63,419 nucleotides of DNA, from NCBI GenBank assembly GCA_009777095.1, contig WRMN01000009.1:1-63419 (forward strand), written 5' to 3'. The notes under the pieces were generated by a model. The model saw nothing but the letters and a program-made list of their open reading frames with translations. It had not been told where the DNA came from and did not search any database. Both the position numbers and the translations under genes were made by a program. Source of the stretch: Bacteroidales bacterium. Lineage in GTDB: Bacteria > Bacteroidota > Bacteroidia > Bacteroidales > UBA932. This document shows positions 54,102 through 63,160 of the stretch, in pieces (within the stretch, counting starts at the first letter, position 1; each line of letters starts with the position of its first letter).

Positions 54102-55322
54102 TCACCGCATCAACAAACTGCTGTCGCCATAACTTAAAAAGCGGAATTGGTGGGTTAAGGCATAGTCATAGACTTTTTTCCAGTCTTCACCTATGAAGGC
54201 TGCAATGAGCAACAAAAGGGTACTTTGCGGTTGGTGGAAGTTGGTAATCAGTCCATTAATTAATTTAAAGCGATAGGAGGGGAGTATTAAAATTTGGGTA
54301 GAGGCATAGAGCGTGGTTAATTCCTGTCGGTCTAAGTAGCTAAGCAAAGCCTCAATAGCTTCTCTATGCGAAATACCAACATTACTATTATCACTATAGG
54401 GTTCCCATTGTTCTACTACAGTGGGCGGCTCGTTATTCAGGCAGCGGCAACCCAGATAGTACAAACTTTCCAAGGTGCGGGCCGAAGTAGTGCCCACTGC
54501 AATGAGTGGCCCTGTATGCTGCGCTATTAATTTCAGCGTGTCCCTGCTAATAGAAAAAGGTTCGCTGTGCATAAGATGCTCGTCAATATTAGCTGTTTTT
54601 ATTGGACGAAAGGTGCCGGCACCTACATGAAGCGTTACTTCAGATAATTTTACTTTTGTGTTATTTTTTAGCTTATTAAGAATATTATCTGTGAAATGTA
54701 AACCGGCGGTGGGGGCAGCTACCGAGCCCTTATGCAAGGCATATACAGTCTGGTAGCGCCGAGAATCTTCCTCCGTAGCCTCACGTTTTAAATAAGGAGG
54801 TATAGGCACGGCTCCGCCCAATTCCATAAGGCGGGCAAAAGGATAGCCGCCTGTCCAGCGAAATTGAATATGTAAATAATCTTCATATCTTTCTATAATA
54901 CTGGCAGTTAAAATACAATCTTCCATTATCGTTTTATGCAAAGGGAGGCTGTCTTTCCAGCGTTTTAAATTACCTACAGTACATTTCCAGATACAGCTTT
55001 CCTGCTCGCCGAAACACTGTTCATAATTAGCGGGCGATATCGGTTCCAAACAAAATATTTCAATGGTAGCAGCAACATTATCAGGCTGTTTAGGGTTCTT
55101 TTTTTGGAACAACAGTCGTGCCGGAATTACCTTGGTGTTGTTAAATACCAAAAGACTATCTTCCGGAAGAAGAGCAGGTAATTCAAAGAATTGGCAGGAG
55201 CGGAGGGAACCTTTATTATAATATAGGAGTTTAGATTGGTCGCGCTGAATTTTCGGAAAGCGGGCAATTTTTTCGTCCGGCAGGTGATAAGTATAGTCGG
55301 ATATCAAGAGAGAGGGTTTCAT
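54102..55322 (-). CDS. queA: S-adenosylmethionine:tRNA ribosyltransferase-isomerase
   Basis: This 406-residue enzyme is somewhat longer than the usual 340-365 residues. Diagnostic blocks are YHLPDEKIARFPKIQRDQSK, VFNNTKVIPARL, GSVAAPTAGLHFTDNI and VTLHVGAGTFRPIKT. It transfers the ribosyl part of SAM to preQ1 in tRNA, the penultimate step to queuosine. It does not lie with queD/queE, which are 12 kb away. A minus-strand TACCTTTG (55327-55334) sits 5 bp ahead of the start codon. Confidence 0.94.
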   Translation of the reverse strand: MKPSLLISDYTYHLPDEKIARFPKIQRDQSKLLYYNKGSLRSCQFFELPALLPEDSLLVFNNTKVIPARLLFQKKNPKQPDNVAATIEIFCLEPISPANYEQCFGEQESCIWKCTVGNLKRWKDSLPLHKTIMEDCILTASIIERYEDYLHIQFRWTGGYPFARLMELGGAVPIPPYLKREATEEDSRRYQTVYALHKGSVAAPTAGLHFTDNILNKLKNNTKVKLSEVTLHVGAGTFRPIKTANIDEHLMHSEPFSISRDTLKLIAQHTGPLIAVGTTSARTLESLYYLGCRCLNNEPPTVVEQWEPYSDNSNVGISHREAIEALLSYLDRQELTTLYASTQILILPSYRFKLINGLITNFHQPQSTLLLLIAAFIGEDWKKVYDYALTHQFRFLSYGDSSLLMR

Positions 55323-55374
55323 CTTGCAAAGGTAAATAAAATTTTCGGATTTCCAGAGTTAAAATTGATTTACG

Positions 55375-55772
55375 ATTACAAATGTAACAGATTACAAATA
55401 CATAAAGTAATCAATTTTATTAAAAATAACTACTTTACAATTGTAAACAGCTATAATTTAAAGCATTTAAAATTACAACTGTAAATTATAATGTATTTAT
55501 TATATAATTATTTAAAAATCAGATATTTATAATATTTATATATATTATTATTACAATAAAATACAAGGGCATTGAGGATTTATAGTTTTAAAAAGCAGTT
55601 ATATATTATATATTATATTATTTATCAGTATTTTATAATTATTATATGTAGAAAATAATTAAAACTGTTAAGGCTTTTTTGTTTATTATATTACAATTGT
55701 AAATTATTAAAAGATTACAAAAGTAAACAAAATTATATTTACATTTGTAGTCGTTAAAGTTTACAATTATGA
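55375..55772. promoter_or_regulatory. Cluster of TTACA-N2-TGTAA sites, probable operators
   Basis: Two perfect palindromes are TTTACAATTGTAAA (55434-55447) and TTACAATTGTAA (55691-55702). Sites with the same arms are at 55376-55387 and 55473-55484. Weaker copies are at 55715-55726 and 55739-55750. A half site (TTACAATT) at 55761-55768 abuts the start codon of the regulator at 55769. The remainder of 55323-55768 is strongly AT-rich with nothing coding. The array fits control of the regulator and perhaps queA, probably by the regulator itself. Confidence 0.65.
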
Positions 55773-56239
55773 ATGAGCGGTTAATTGCCTTTTTACAGGC
55801 CGAAGAACTTTCATCAGCCCGTTTTGCTGATCTAATGAAGATACAGCGTTCGGGAGTCTCTCACCTCCTATCGGGTAGAAATAAACCCGGCTATGATTTT
55901 TTTGAAAAATTCCTGCAAAAATTTCCGACCATAAACATAGAGTGGCTGATTTCCGGTCGTGGAAAGATGTATAAGGAGCAAGCTAATCCTGTTATTGAGC
56001 CCAAAGCTGTTATTAAACCACCGCCAAAACCGATAGAAGGTGATTTATTCAGCCAGCAAGTAGAAAAAGCCCCGCCTCTTCCTTCTATAATAGAACAGCC
56101 TGCTTCTGTTATTGCGAGAGATGAAGCAAGCTCCCCGCCTTCCACACCTCCTCTTGCTGATCCTCTCCCAAGGCCCAACAGGCAGATACAGAGACTCATA
56201 ATCCTGTATAGCGATGGTAGTTATGAGGAACGAGGCTAA
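55769..56239 (+). CDS. XRE/CI-type DNA-binding protein
   Basis: This 156-residue protein has a lambda-repressor-like helix-turn-helix in the first 65 residues (SSARFADLMKIQRSGVSHLL, then SGRNKPGYDFFEKFLQKFP and INIEWLISGRGKMYKE). A proline-rich linker follows (about 75-135), and a short C-terminal strand RLIILYSDGSYEERG. There is no peptidase or ligand domain, so it is probably a simple regulator. At least six near-palindromic sites lie directly upstream, which suggests it represses itself. Confidence 0.8.
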   Translation: MNERLIAFLQAEELSSARFADLMKIQRSGVSHLLSGRNKPGYDFFEKFLQKFPTINIEWLISGRGKMYKEQANPVIEPKAVIKPPPKPIEGDLFSQQVEKAPPLPSIIEQPASVIARDEASSPPSTPPLADPLPRPNRQIQRLIILYSDGSYEERG

Positions 56240-56296
56240 AATGAATGATGAGTTATGAATTTTTCCTTACCTTTGTGTAACTTTTAATCCTAAAAA

Positions 56297-57319
56297 ATGT
56301 ACAAAAGATTACGCAAATACATCTTTAAAACCGACCCCGAAGCAGCCCATAAGTTCATTGTACGCTTGTTGAAATTTTCACGCTTTATTCCTTTTTCCAA
56401 ATCTGTTATGCGCAGGATCTTTTCTTACCGCGACAAGAGTTTGGAGCGTGTGGTATGGGGCATTAAATTCAAAAATCCGATAGGACTGGCAGCCGGTTTT
56501 GATAAGAACGGCGAAATAGTTAATGAATTGGCTTGCTTTGGCTTTGGTTTTATAGAAGTTGGGTCGGTAACCCCTTTGCCCCAATCCGGAAACCCAAAGC
56601 CGCGCATATTCCGTTTACCCTTAGACGGAGCTATGATTAACCGTATGGGTATGAATAATGTAGGGGCTACAACTGTGGCTCGCAATCTTCAGCGGCCTCA
56701 TTCTGTGCCGGTGGGAGGTAATATCAGCAAGAATACCAATACTTTCAATACAGATTCGCCGACCGATTATGAGCGTTGTTTTGCTTTGATTTATGAGCAG
56801 GTGAATTATTTTGCCGTGAATGTGAGCTGTCCTAACGTTACCAACTTGACATTATTACAAGATAAGGAGATATTGGAGAAAATCATTGACCGACTGGTTA
56901 ATGTGCGGCATTCTAAAGCTATCTATAAGCCCATTTTATTAAAACTATCGCCCGACCTTGATTACCAACAAATTGATGAAATCATTGACTTGGCGCGAGC
57001 TAAAGGCATTGATGGTATTATTGCGGTAAACACCACCACTAAGCGCGAAGGCCTGACCACCGCTGCCGAAAAAGTGGAGGCTATAGGCAGCGGCGGTCTC
57101 AGCGGCGTTCCATTGACGCAATTAGCCATTGAAAAAGTGCGCTATATCCATGAAAAAACCGAAGGCGCGCTGCCCATTATAGGCGTGGGAGGCATTATGA
57201 CCCCCGAAGACGCAGTAAATATGCTGAATGCAGGAGCTTCTCTTATACAGATATATACAGGATTTATATACAGTGGCCCCGCCTTTGTTCGTCAAATTCT
57301 TAAACGACTGAAACAATAA
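56297..57319 (+). CDS. pyrD: Dihydroorotate dehydrogenase (quinone)
   Basis: This 340-residue class 2 enzyme has an N-terminal amphipathic region for membrane attachment. The FMN-site blocks are NPIGLAAGFDKNGEIVNEL, NRMGMNNVG, VNVSCPNVTNLTLLQDKE (with the catalytic Ser region) and GVGGIMTPEDAVNML. It oxidises dihydroorotate to orotate at the inner membrane. A TACCTTTG at 56268-56275 just upstream is a likely -7 box. The cinA gene begins 3 bp after the stop. Confidence 0.96.
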   Translation: MYKRLRKYIFKTDPEAAHKFIVRLLKFSRFIPFSKSVMRRIFSYRDKSLERVVWGIKFKNPIGLAAGFDKNGEIVNELACFGFGFIEVGSVTPLPQSGNPKPRIFRLPLDGAMINRMGMNNVGATTVARNLQRPHSVPVGGNISKNTNTFNTDSPTDYERCFALIYEQVNYFAVNVSCPNVTNLTLLQDKEILEKIIDRLVNVRHSKAIYKPILLKLSPDLDYQQIDEIIDLARAKGIDGIIAVNTTTKREGLTTAAEKVEAIGSGGLSGVPLTQLAIEKVRYIHEKTEGALPIIGVGGIMTPEDAVNMLNAGASLIQIYTGFIYSGPAFVRQILKRLKQ

Positions 57320-57322
57320 TAC

Positions 57323-58564
57323 ATGGAGGCTGTAATCATAACCATTGGCGATGAGATTCTTATCGGCCAAATTGTGGATACCAATTCGGCGTATATCGCC
57401 GAACAATTGAACCGCTTGGGCATACGGGTTCATGAAATGCTTTCGATAAGCGACGATAAAAATCATATAATTAACATATTAAACAATGTTGTAAGAGAGG
57501 GTAGGGTAGTGGTCATTACCGGTGGACTGGGGCCTACCAACGACGATATCACCAAAAAAGTATTAGGCGAATATACCCGCGCTACTAAGATGGTAACCCA
57601 CGAAGAACAGTTGGCGGCCATTATAGAAATGACTTCTTACCGTAAGATGATGAATGAGTTAAACCGCCGACAAGCTGATGTTCCTGACACTTGCGAGGTG
57701 TTAGTGAACCGCAGGGGTACCGCTCCCGGCATGTGGTTCGACTATAAAGGCGCCCTGCTGATTGCATTACCCGGCGTGCCCTTTGAAATGCAGCATTTAA
57801 TGGAAGAAGTAGTATGTAAATTACAGTGTCATTTTAAATTAGCGCCTATTTATCATCGTAGTTTGATGACCTTTGGACTACCGGAGTCTGTGCTGGCCGA
57901 AAGGTTAGCGTCTTGGGAAAGCGCCTTGCCTGCTTATATGAAGTTGGCTTATTTACCTAATCCTGTAACAGGCGTCCAACTCCGCTTGTCGGTTTACGAT
58001 GAGTTATCAAATATGCAACTACAAGAAGTAGAAAATCAAGTAATAATGCTAAAGAAGTTATTAAACAATGCTTTATATGGCGAACAGCTCGATAATTTAC
58101 AAACTGTGGCAGGCCGTTTACTACAAGCTAAAGGAGCAACATTGGCTACGGCGGAATCTTGTACCGGCGGAACAGTAGCTTCATTGATAACTTCTATTTC
58201 GGGCAGTTCCGCTTATTTTAAAGGCGGCATTGTAGCTTATGATAATAGCGTAAAAATAAATCTATTGAAAGTGCCTACCGAAACTTTAACTTTAAATGGC
58301 GCTGTAAGTCGGGAAGTGGTACAAGCAATGGCAGAAGGGGCGCGGGCGATTATGCAAAGCGATTATGCTTTAGCCACCAGTGGCATAGCAGGTCCCGACG
58401 GTGGCACTCCCGACAAGCCTGTAGGCACGGTATGGATAGCCTTAGCAGGCCCTAAGGGTATCAAAACGGAATTGTTAAATATCACAGGCGACCGCCGACG
58501 TATTATCGAACGTACTGCTGCTAATGCACTTAATCTGCTCAGATTAGAATTATTGGAGGCTTAA
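57323..58564 (+). CDS. cinA: CinA, competence-damage/nicotinamide mononucleotide deamidase family
   Basis: This 413-residue protein has an N-terminal MoaB/Mog-like domain (VIITIGDEILIGQIVDTNSA, VVITGGLGPTNDDITKKVLG, GTAPGMWFDYKGALLIALPG). The C-terminal CinA domain follows (LATAESCTGGTVASLITSIS, ATSGIAGPDGGTPDKPVGTV). The family deamidates nicotinamide mononucleotide in pyridine-nucleotide salvage and cleans ADP-ribose. Its end overlaps the convergent T9SS cargo gene by 4 bases. Confidence 0.95.
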   Translation: MEAVIITIGDEILIGQIVDTNSAYIAEQLNRLGIRVHEMLSISDDKNHIINILNNVVREGRVVVITGGLGPTNDDITKKVLGEYTRATKMVTHEEQLAAIIEMTSYRKMMNELNRRQADVPDTCEVLVNRRGTAPGMWFDYKGALLIALPGVPFEMQHLMEEVVCKLQCHFKLAPIYHRSLMTFGLPESVLAERLASWESALPAYMKLAYLPNPVTGVQLRLSVYDELSNMQLQEVENQVIMLKKLLNNALYGEQLDNLQTVAGRLLQAKGATLATAESCTGGTVASLITSISGSSAYFKGGIVAYDNSVKINLLKVPTETLTLNGAVSREVVQAMAEGARAIMQSDYALATSGIAGPDGGTPDKPVGTVWIALAGPKGIKTELLNITGDRRRIIERTAANALNLLRLELLEA

Positions 58565-59598
58565 TAATTTTTTACCAAAGCCCTTACATATACCTTGTTT
58601 CCAAATTGCAGGCGTAAATAGTAAGTACCCGTTATTTCACTACGTTTTGGTGTATAGGTTACATGCTGAACTCCTTCCTGAAGTTTGCCGCTTACTATTT
58701 CGCTTACCAATTGGCCTGATAAAGAATACAAGGAAATACTTACCTGAACGGGCTGAGGTAATGTATAGGTAATATGCAGGTTATCGCTATACGGATTGGG
58801 ATATACGACATGTTCTATCTCTGCCTGCTCACCTTTAACTGTAGGCGGGGTTTCCGACTCATACACAGGAGTATCGGCAACTTGATTTAAAGTAGCGGTA
58901 GTAACATAAGCAGTATTTTTTGCAGTAACTTTCCCATCGGGATAGCTGTAGGTAACCTCAAAAATAACAAATACGGGATAACGGTATTCTTCAATATACC
59001 ATGCATATTTGACAAGATTTACATCAACATCGGAACAGGCTTTTTCTATGTATTTTTCTACAAATTTCACGCGCAATACATTTTTCAATACTTGTCCGTC
59101 GGGCATTACAAGTGTGCCAACTGCGTCGGCCTCAGTAGAAAAACTCCCTGCCCTGTTAAATTCTAAAGAACTGTTATCATAAAGAATACGGCCTGAAAAA
59201 TTACCGGAAAGCTTATGTCCATAGCTAAAGGGATAACTCATCTTTTTTATGGGCAGGTCTAACATGAGGGAATAATTATTTCCTCTATAACCTTTAAAAA
59301 TATTTGACTGCCCATCGCAACTATAGGAAAATTTCACACCTTCTTTATTAGTAATTAAAATATTACGGTCTTCCGAGAGAGAGATGTCTTCTTTGATAAG
59401 CGTAAGTTCAGCAGTAGGAATTGCCTGCTTAAAATCCCATATCACCTGCGTTCCGGCGTCCCCCGGCGACAGATATTCAACAGATTGCATCTTATTGCAT
59501 GTTTCCGGCATGTAGCCATGAGAAGCAGATGTCAATACCGGTTGAGCATAGCCCAACAACGGCGCTATGCAAAACAATATGGATAAATATTTTTTCAT
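58561..59598 (-). CDS. Secreted protein with T9SS type A sorting domain
   Basis: This 345-residue protein has a signal peptide ending near LLGYAQ. A beta-rich body of about 240 residues follows with no recognised domain. The C-terminal T9SS sorting domain spans about 265-345 (VVYPNPYSDNLHITYTLPQP, ISLYSLSGQLVSEIV, GTYYLRLQFGNKVYVRALVK). It is a type IX secretion cargo. The role of the body is unknown. Confidence 0.8.
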   Translation of the reverse strand: MKKYLSILFCIAPLLGYAQPVLTSASHGYMPETCNKMQSVEYLSPGDAGTQVIWDFKQAIPTAELTLIKEDISLSEDRNILITNKEGVKFSYSCDGQSNIFKGYRGNNYSLMLDLPIKKMSYPFSYGHKLSGNFSGRILYDNSSLEFNRAGSFSTEADAVGTLVMPDGQVLKNVLRVKFVEKYIEKACSDVDVNLVKYAWYIEEYRYPVFVIFEVTYSYPDGKVTAKNTAYVTTATLNQVADTPVYESETPPTVKGEQAEIEHVVYPNPYSDNLHITYTLPQPVQVSISLYSLSGQLVSEIVSGKLQEGVQHVTYTPKRSEITGTYYLRLQFGNKVYVRALVKNY

Positions 59599-59743
59599 AA
59601 TTAAAATTAAAAAATTATTGAATTTACAAAAGTAGATAAAATTATTTAGTGAATGCCAATTTTTTAACTTTTCTTAACACTTTTGCTTGTTTTTTAACAT
59701 TATTTAATAAATATCGGAAATACTTTTTTCTTACCTTTGCAGC

Positions 59744-60523
59744 ATGATTGTTACGCTCATAACCGACTGGCATCGGTCTGATTATTATTTGGGCTGCCTC
59801 AAAGGCAGTTTGTTAGCTGCTTTTCCAAACGTGCAAATCGTAGATGTGAATCATAATATAAGCGCCTTTAATTCGGCGGAAGCCGCTTTTATATTACAGC
59901 GGGTTTACCCTTGCTTTCCTGCAGGAACCTTACATTTCATAGGGGTCAACAGCGAGCCGGAGCCTACTCAGTCATTAGTCTTGCTCAAGGCGGCCGACCA
60001 TTATTTTGTAGGACCCGACGATGGTTGTTTCAGTCTGATTTTTCAACATACCCCTGTTGATGCTTGCCTTGTCCTGCCGCTTGAGCCTGAACCTTCGACC
60101 TTTAGCGCCATACCGTCCCTGTTAAAAGCCATACAGATAATTATTTCAGGATATGCAGAACTTGTCGGCAATGCCCACCAATTACAAAAATCATGGCTAA
60201 GCCTGCCCGGATACGACAATAACAGCATCAATGGACAGGTGGTGTATATCGACAGTTACGGAAATATTCATAGTAATATTGATAAAGAGTTATTTGATAG
60301 AATTTGCTGTAAGCGGCAGTATGAAATCATTCTCTCTACGCCTTTCGTTAAAATTCATGCTATTTCCGAACATTATAATGAGGTAAGGTCTAATGAGTTA
60401 CTATGCTTATTTAATAGCGCAGGCTATCTCGAATTTGCCAGAAATAATGATAATTTAGCGCGTTCGGAAGGTATAGGCCTTGGCGCCCCTGTACGTATAA
60501 AATTTTTAAATAAATATACATAA
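59744..60523 (+). CDS. SAM hydroxide adenosyltransferase (DUF62 family)
   Basis: This 259-residue protein matches the DUF62/SAM hydrolase family. Clear blocks are MIVTLITDWHRSDYYLGCLK, IVDVNHNISAFNSAEAAFIL, GTLHFIGVNSEPEP, HYFVGPDDGCFSLIF and GQVVYIDSYGNIHSNIDKEL. The family hydrolyses SAM to adenosine and methionine, and its cellular role is uncertain. TACCTTTG at 59732-59739 ends five bases before the ATG, so the message may be almost leaderless. Confidence 0.9.
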   Translation: MIVTLITDWHRSDYYLGCLKGSLLAAFPNVQIVDVNHNISAFNSAEAAFILQRVYPCFPAGTLHFIGVNSEPEPTQSLVLLKAADHYFVGPDDGCFSLIFQHTPVDACLVLPLEPEPSTFSAIPSLLKAIQIIISGYAELVGNAHQLQKSWLSLPGYDNNSINGQVVYIDSYGNIHSNIDKELFDRICCKRQYEIILSTPFVKIHAISEHYNEVRSNELLCLFNSAGYLEFARNNDNLARSEGIGLGAPVRIKFLNKYT

Positions 60524-60552
60524 ATCATTAAATAAGAGCAAATTCTGTAAAT

Positions 60553-61365
60553 ATGAGAAACACTGAATCATTCGCCCATTTACTCGACATCATGGACCAA
60601 TTGCGCGAAAAATGTCCATGGGACCGCGAACAAAGCATGGCTACGCTCCGACCTCTGACCATTGAAGAAACCTACGAACTGAGCGATGCCATTCTACAGC
60701 AGAACATGAACGATGTTTGCAAGGAATTAGGCGATATACTTTTACATATTGTTTTTTATGCTAAAATAGGCGAAGAACAGCAAAGTTTTACTATAGACGA
60801 GGTCATTAACAAGTTATGTGATAAGCTGATTTACAGACACCCTCATGTATTTGGCGAAAAGCAGGTAAAACATGCAGGGGAAGTTATTCAAAACTGGGAA
60901 CAGTTGAAAACCAAGGAAAAAGACGGTAACAAGTCGGTGCTTTCAGGAGTTCCTGATGCTATGCCTTCCTTAATAAAAGCCTACCGTATGCAAGACAAGG
61001 CGCGGGCTGTGGGCTTCGACTGGGAAGAACGCACACAGGTGTGGGATAAGGTTGCCGAGGAATTATCGGAACTGAAAGCAGAGTTTGAACGGGGCGATAG
61101 CGATAAGGCAGAGCAGGAATTGGGCGATTTTCTCTTTTCGGTGGTAAACGCCGCACGGCTCTATGGCCTAAATCCCGATACGGCCTTGGAGCGCACTAAC
61201 CAAAAATTCAAAAAGCGCTTTGCCTATCTTGAAGCGGAAACCCTCCAAAAAGGCCGCCAACTCAAGGATATGATCTTAGATGAAATGAATGAGATATGGG
61301 AAAAAGCGAAAACAATGAGCGATTATGAAGATTTTGCATTCCGTCAGGAATGCCACGCTCGGTAG
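60553..61365 (+). CDS. mazG: MazG nucleoside triphosphate pyrophosphohydrolase
   Basis: This 270-residue protein contains the tandem MazG layout. The first domain is at about 10-110 (LRPLTIEETYELSDAILQQN, CKELGDILLHIVFYAKIGEE) and the second at about 150-240 (KVAEELSELKAEFERGDSDK, ELGDFLFSVVNAARLYGLNP), with conserved ExxE and DxxD metal-binding residues. It hydrolyses damaged or non-canonical NTPs to NMP and PPi. The last residues FAFRQECHAR and the stop codon are encoded by the inverted-repeat element that begins at 61336, so the native C-terminus may have been replaced. Confidence 0.93.
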   Translation: MRNTESFAHLLDIMDQLREKCPWDREQSMATLRPLTIEETYELSDAILQQNMNDVCKELGDILLHIVFYAKIGEEQQSFTIDEVINKLCDKLIYRHPHVFGEKQVKHAGEVIQNWEQLKTKEKDGNKSVLSGVPDAMPSLIKAYRMQDKARAVGFDWEERTQVWDKVAEELSELKAEFERGDSDKAEQELGDFLFSVVNAARLYGLNPDTALERTNQKFKKRFAYLEAETLQKGRQLKDMILDEMNEIWEKAKTMSDYEDFAFRQECHAR

Positions 61366-61494
61366 AAAAAATGCACAAATCACAAACCTGCAAGCCGTAG
61401 GTTTGCAACCATTTCTCGCAGGTCGCATTCCTGACGGAATGCAGGTGGCACGGGTGGATACGATTTTCTACCGAGCGATATTCCCTGCGGGAAT
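61336..61494. repeat. Nested inverted-repeat element at the mazG end
   Basis: GCATTCCGTCAGGAATGC (61336-61353) is the reverse complement of 61425-61442. CGCTCGGTAGAAAA (61356-61369) is the reverse complement of 61464-61477. AAACCT/AGGTTT (61384-61404) forms an inner hairpin, and ATTCCCTGCGGGAAT (61480-61494) is a palindrome at the right end. This looks like a non-coding mobile or palindromic repeat. In the gap 61366-61681 only it, a small possible ORF and a promoter-like TAATTTTG (61527-61534) are visible. Confidence 0.8.
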
Positions 61495-61538
61495 GGGACA
61501 GTATTTTGAAACATAAAAAAAAGATATAATTTTGCAAA

Positions 61539-61664
61539 ATGAAAAACGAAGATAAAAAAGGTTATAAATCAGCGTCTTGGCGCAGGAACGCCACGTATAC
61601 TTATGAGTTAGCGGCAAGCGTGGAACATGCAGTGGGAAACCGACAGCGAAACACGAAAAATTGA
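61539..61664 (+). CDS. Possible 41-residue protein before the TIR gene
   Basis: ATG 61539 opens MKNEDKKGYKSASWRRNATY and ends RQRNTKN before TGA at 61662-61664, 17 bp ahead of the TIR gene. It is basic and has no recognised family. TAATTTTG (61527-61534) lies only four bases upstream of the ATG and has a TTTG 18 bp further upstream, so the start is either leaderless or the promoter serves the TIR gene instead. Weak support. Confidence 0.3.
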   Translation: MKNEDKKGYKSASWRRNATYTYELAASVEHAVGNRQRNTKN

Positions 61665-61681
61665 ACAAAAAATAAAAAAAT

Positions 61682-63130
61682 ATGAACAGTAAAATTCCGA
61701 AAGTCTTTATTTCATATTCTTGGGACAATGAAATTCATAAAGATTGGGTATTAGATTTAGCAACAAAATTACGGCTAAATCGCGTAGATGTAATTTTAGA
61801 TATTTGGGAATTAAGAGCAGGTAGAGATAAAGATTACTTTATGGAAAATTCTGTTCGAGAATCTGATAAGGTGTTACTGATTATGACACCAAATTATAAA
61901 ATTAAAGCGGAAAACAGAAAAGGTGGAGTTGGCAATGAAATATCTATGATAAGAGCGGAAAAATTTAATAATCAAGAAACAGAAAAATTCATTCCTATTG
62001 TGAGGTCAGGAAATAGAGATGAATGTACTCCTCTTTTTGTTAAATCTTTAATTGATATTGATATGAGCATTGAGGATAATTTTGAGAAAAGTTTTGAAGA
62101 ATTATTACGGACGATATACGATGAACCCAAAAACGAAAAACCACCTCTTGGGGAAAAACCTCAATTTACCAGACCAAAAAAAAACTTTGACTTGGAAGTT
62201 TCTGACTTAAATGAGGAAACTAAACAAAAAGGACAAAAAAATATTAAAAAAATTGATTTAGGATTTGATTTTGAATCCAAATCCGATGTGGATTTCAATT
62301 TGACAATAGAGGAAATGCCTCGATTGCTAAAATACAGCCAAAAAGAACTTGTAGATATTTTATTAAATTTTGAACAAGAAGAAAGAAAGGTAATACTTTT
62401 ATTTGGCTCTGTTATGTCAGGACAATCAATGTTTTTGGCTTCCTTGATGTATTTTGCACATCAAGCAGATTTTAAAAGATGGAATGCGGAAATATCAACA
62501 AATTATCCTTTTGATACCAAAAATATTAATGAAATGATAAAGACATTAGAAACATGCAATGTTATGTGTCCTACTAATATGGGGCAATGTGATTTCATAG
62601 GAATAAATATTGTTCCGAACAATAAAAATCTTCCAATTTTAAAATTGGCATTTGTGCATATTTCAGGAGAACATTATGAGAAGATAAGAAATGAGGGATT
62701 AAATCCACAATTAGAGTTGTTATTAAAATGTAGTACTTTTGTCAATCCCACAATTTTCTTAATAACTCCATATAAACCTTATTATGAACATTCCAGAGAA
62801 GACGAGTTGCACACTTCTTTTCTAAATCACTTAAAAGAAAATATGCCCAAAGTATATAAGACTTCAAAAATTCACATACTTGTATCGCAATGGGATAAAA
62901 AAATGGAAGAAATAGAAATAGCAAAATATCTTGAATTATATAGACCTATGTTATTTGATACAATGAAAGGCAAAGAATCAGAGCCTATTATGTATGGTAA
63001 GTATTCTGTGGGCAATGTCATTAAATTATCAGAAGAGCCTTTCTTGTATGTGACTCACTTAAGTTTTAGATATCCAAGTAGAATTTGGAATTGTCTTTAT
63101 AAATCTTATACAAATAAGAACCTAAAATAA
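61682..63130 (+). CDS. TIR/SEFIR-domain protein with degenerate GTPase-like C-terminal half
   Basis: This 482-residue protein opens with a TIR/SEFIR domain, residues 1-150 (KVFISYSWDNEIHKDWVLDL, DVILDIWELRAGRDKDYFME, KVLLIMTPNYKIKAENRKG, then GGVGNEISMI with the Glu expected at the NADase site). A charged linker runs to about 215. The C-terminal half (about 235-480) begins with a P-loop-like VILLFGSVMSGQSMFLASLM in which Gln replaces the Walker A Lys. LAFVHISGEHYEKI follows, where the family has Asp before SGE. This resembles the DO-GTPase/TRAFAC-type domains of conflict systems. Likely an anti-phage effector. It sits between a repeat element and a transposase. Confidence 0.7.
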   Translation: MNSKIPKVFISYSWDNEIHKDWVLDLATKLRLNRVDVILDIWELRAGRDKDYFMENSVRESDKVLLIMTPNYKIKAENRKGGVGNEISMIRAEKFNNQETEKFIPIVRSGNRDECTPLFVKSLIDIDMSIEDNFEKSFEELLRTIYDEPKNEKPPLGEKPQFTRPKKNFDLEVSDLNEETKQKGQKNIKKIDLGFDFESKSDVDFNLTIEEMPRLLKYSQKELVDILLNFEQEERKVILLFGSVMSGQSMFLASLMYFAHQADFKRWNAEISTNYPFDTKNINEMIKTLETCNVMCPTNMGQCDFIGINIVPNNKNLPILKLAFVHISGEHYEKIRNEGLNPQLELLLKCSTFVNPTIFLITPYKPYYEHSREDELHTSFLNHLKENMPKVYKTSKIHILVSQWDKKMEEIEIAKYLELYRPMLFDTMKGKESEPIMYGKYSVGNVIKLSEEPFLYVTHLSFRYPSRIWNCLYKSYTNKNLK

Positions 63131-63160
63131 TGGATAAATTCAACAACATAAAAAAGGAAA

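Noticed and set aside
55323-55768. Replication origin or plasmid iterons
   Set aside because: The repeats are palindromic operator-like sites, not DnaA boxes, and no dnaA, rep or par genes lie nearby.
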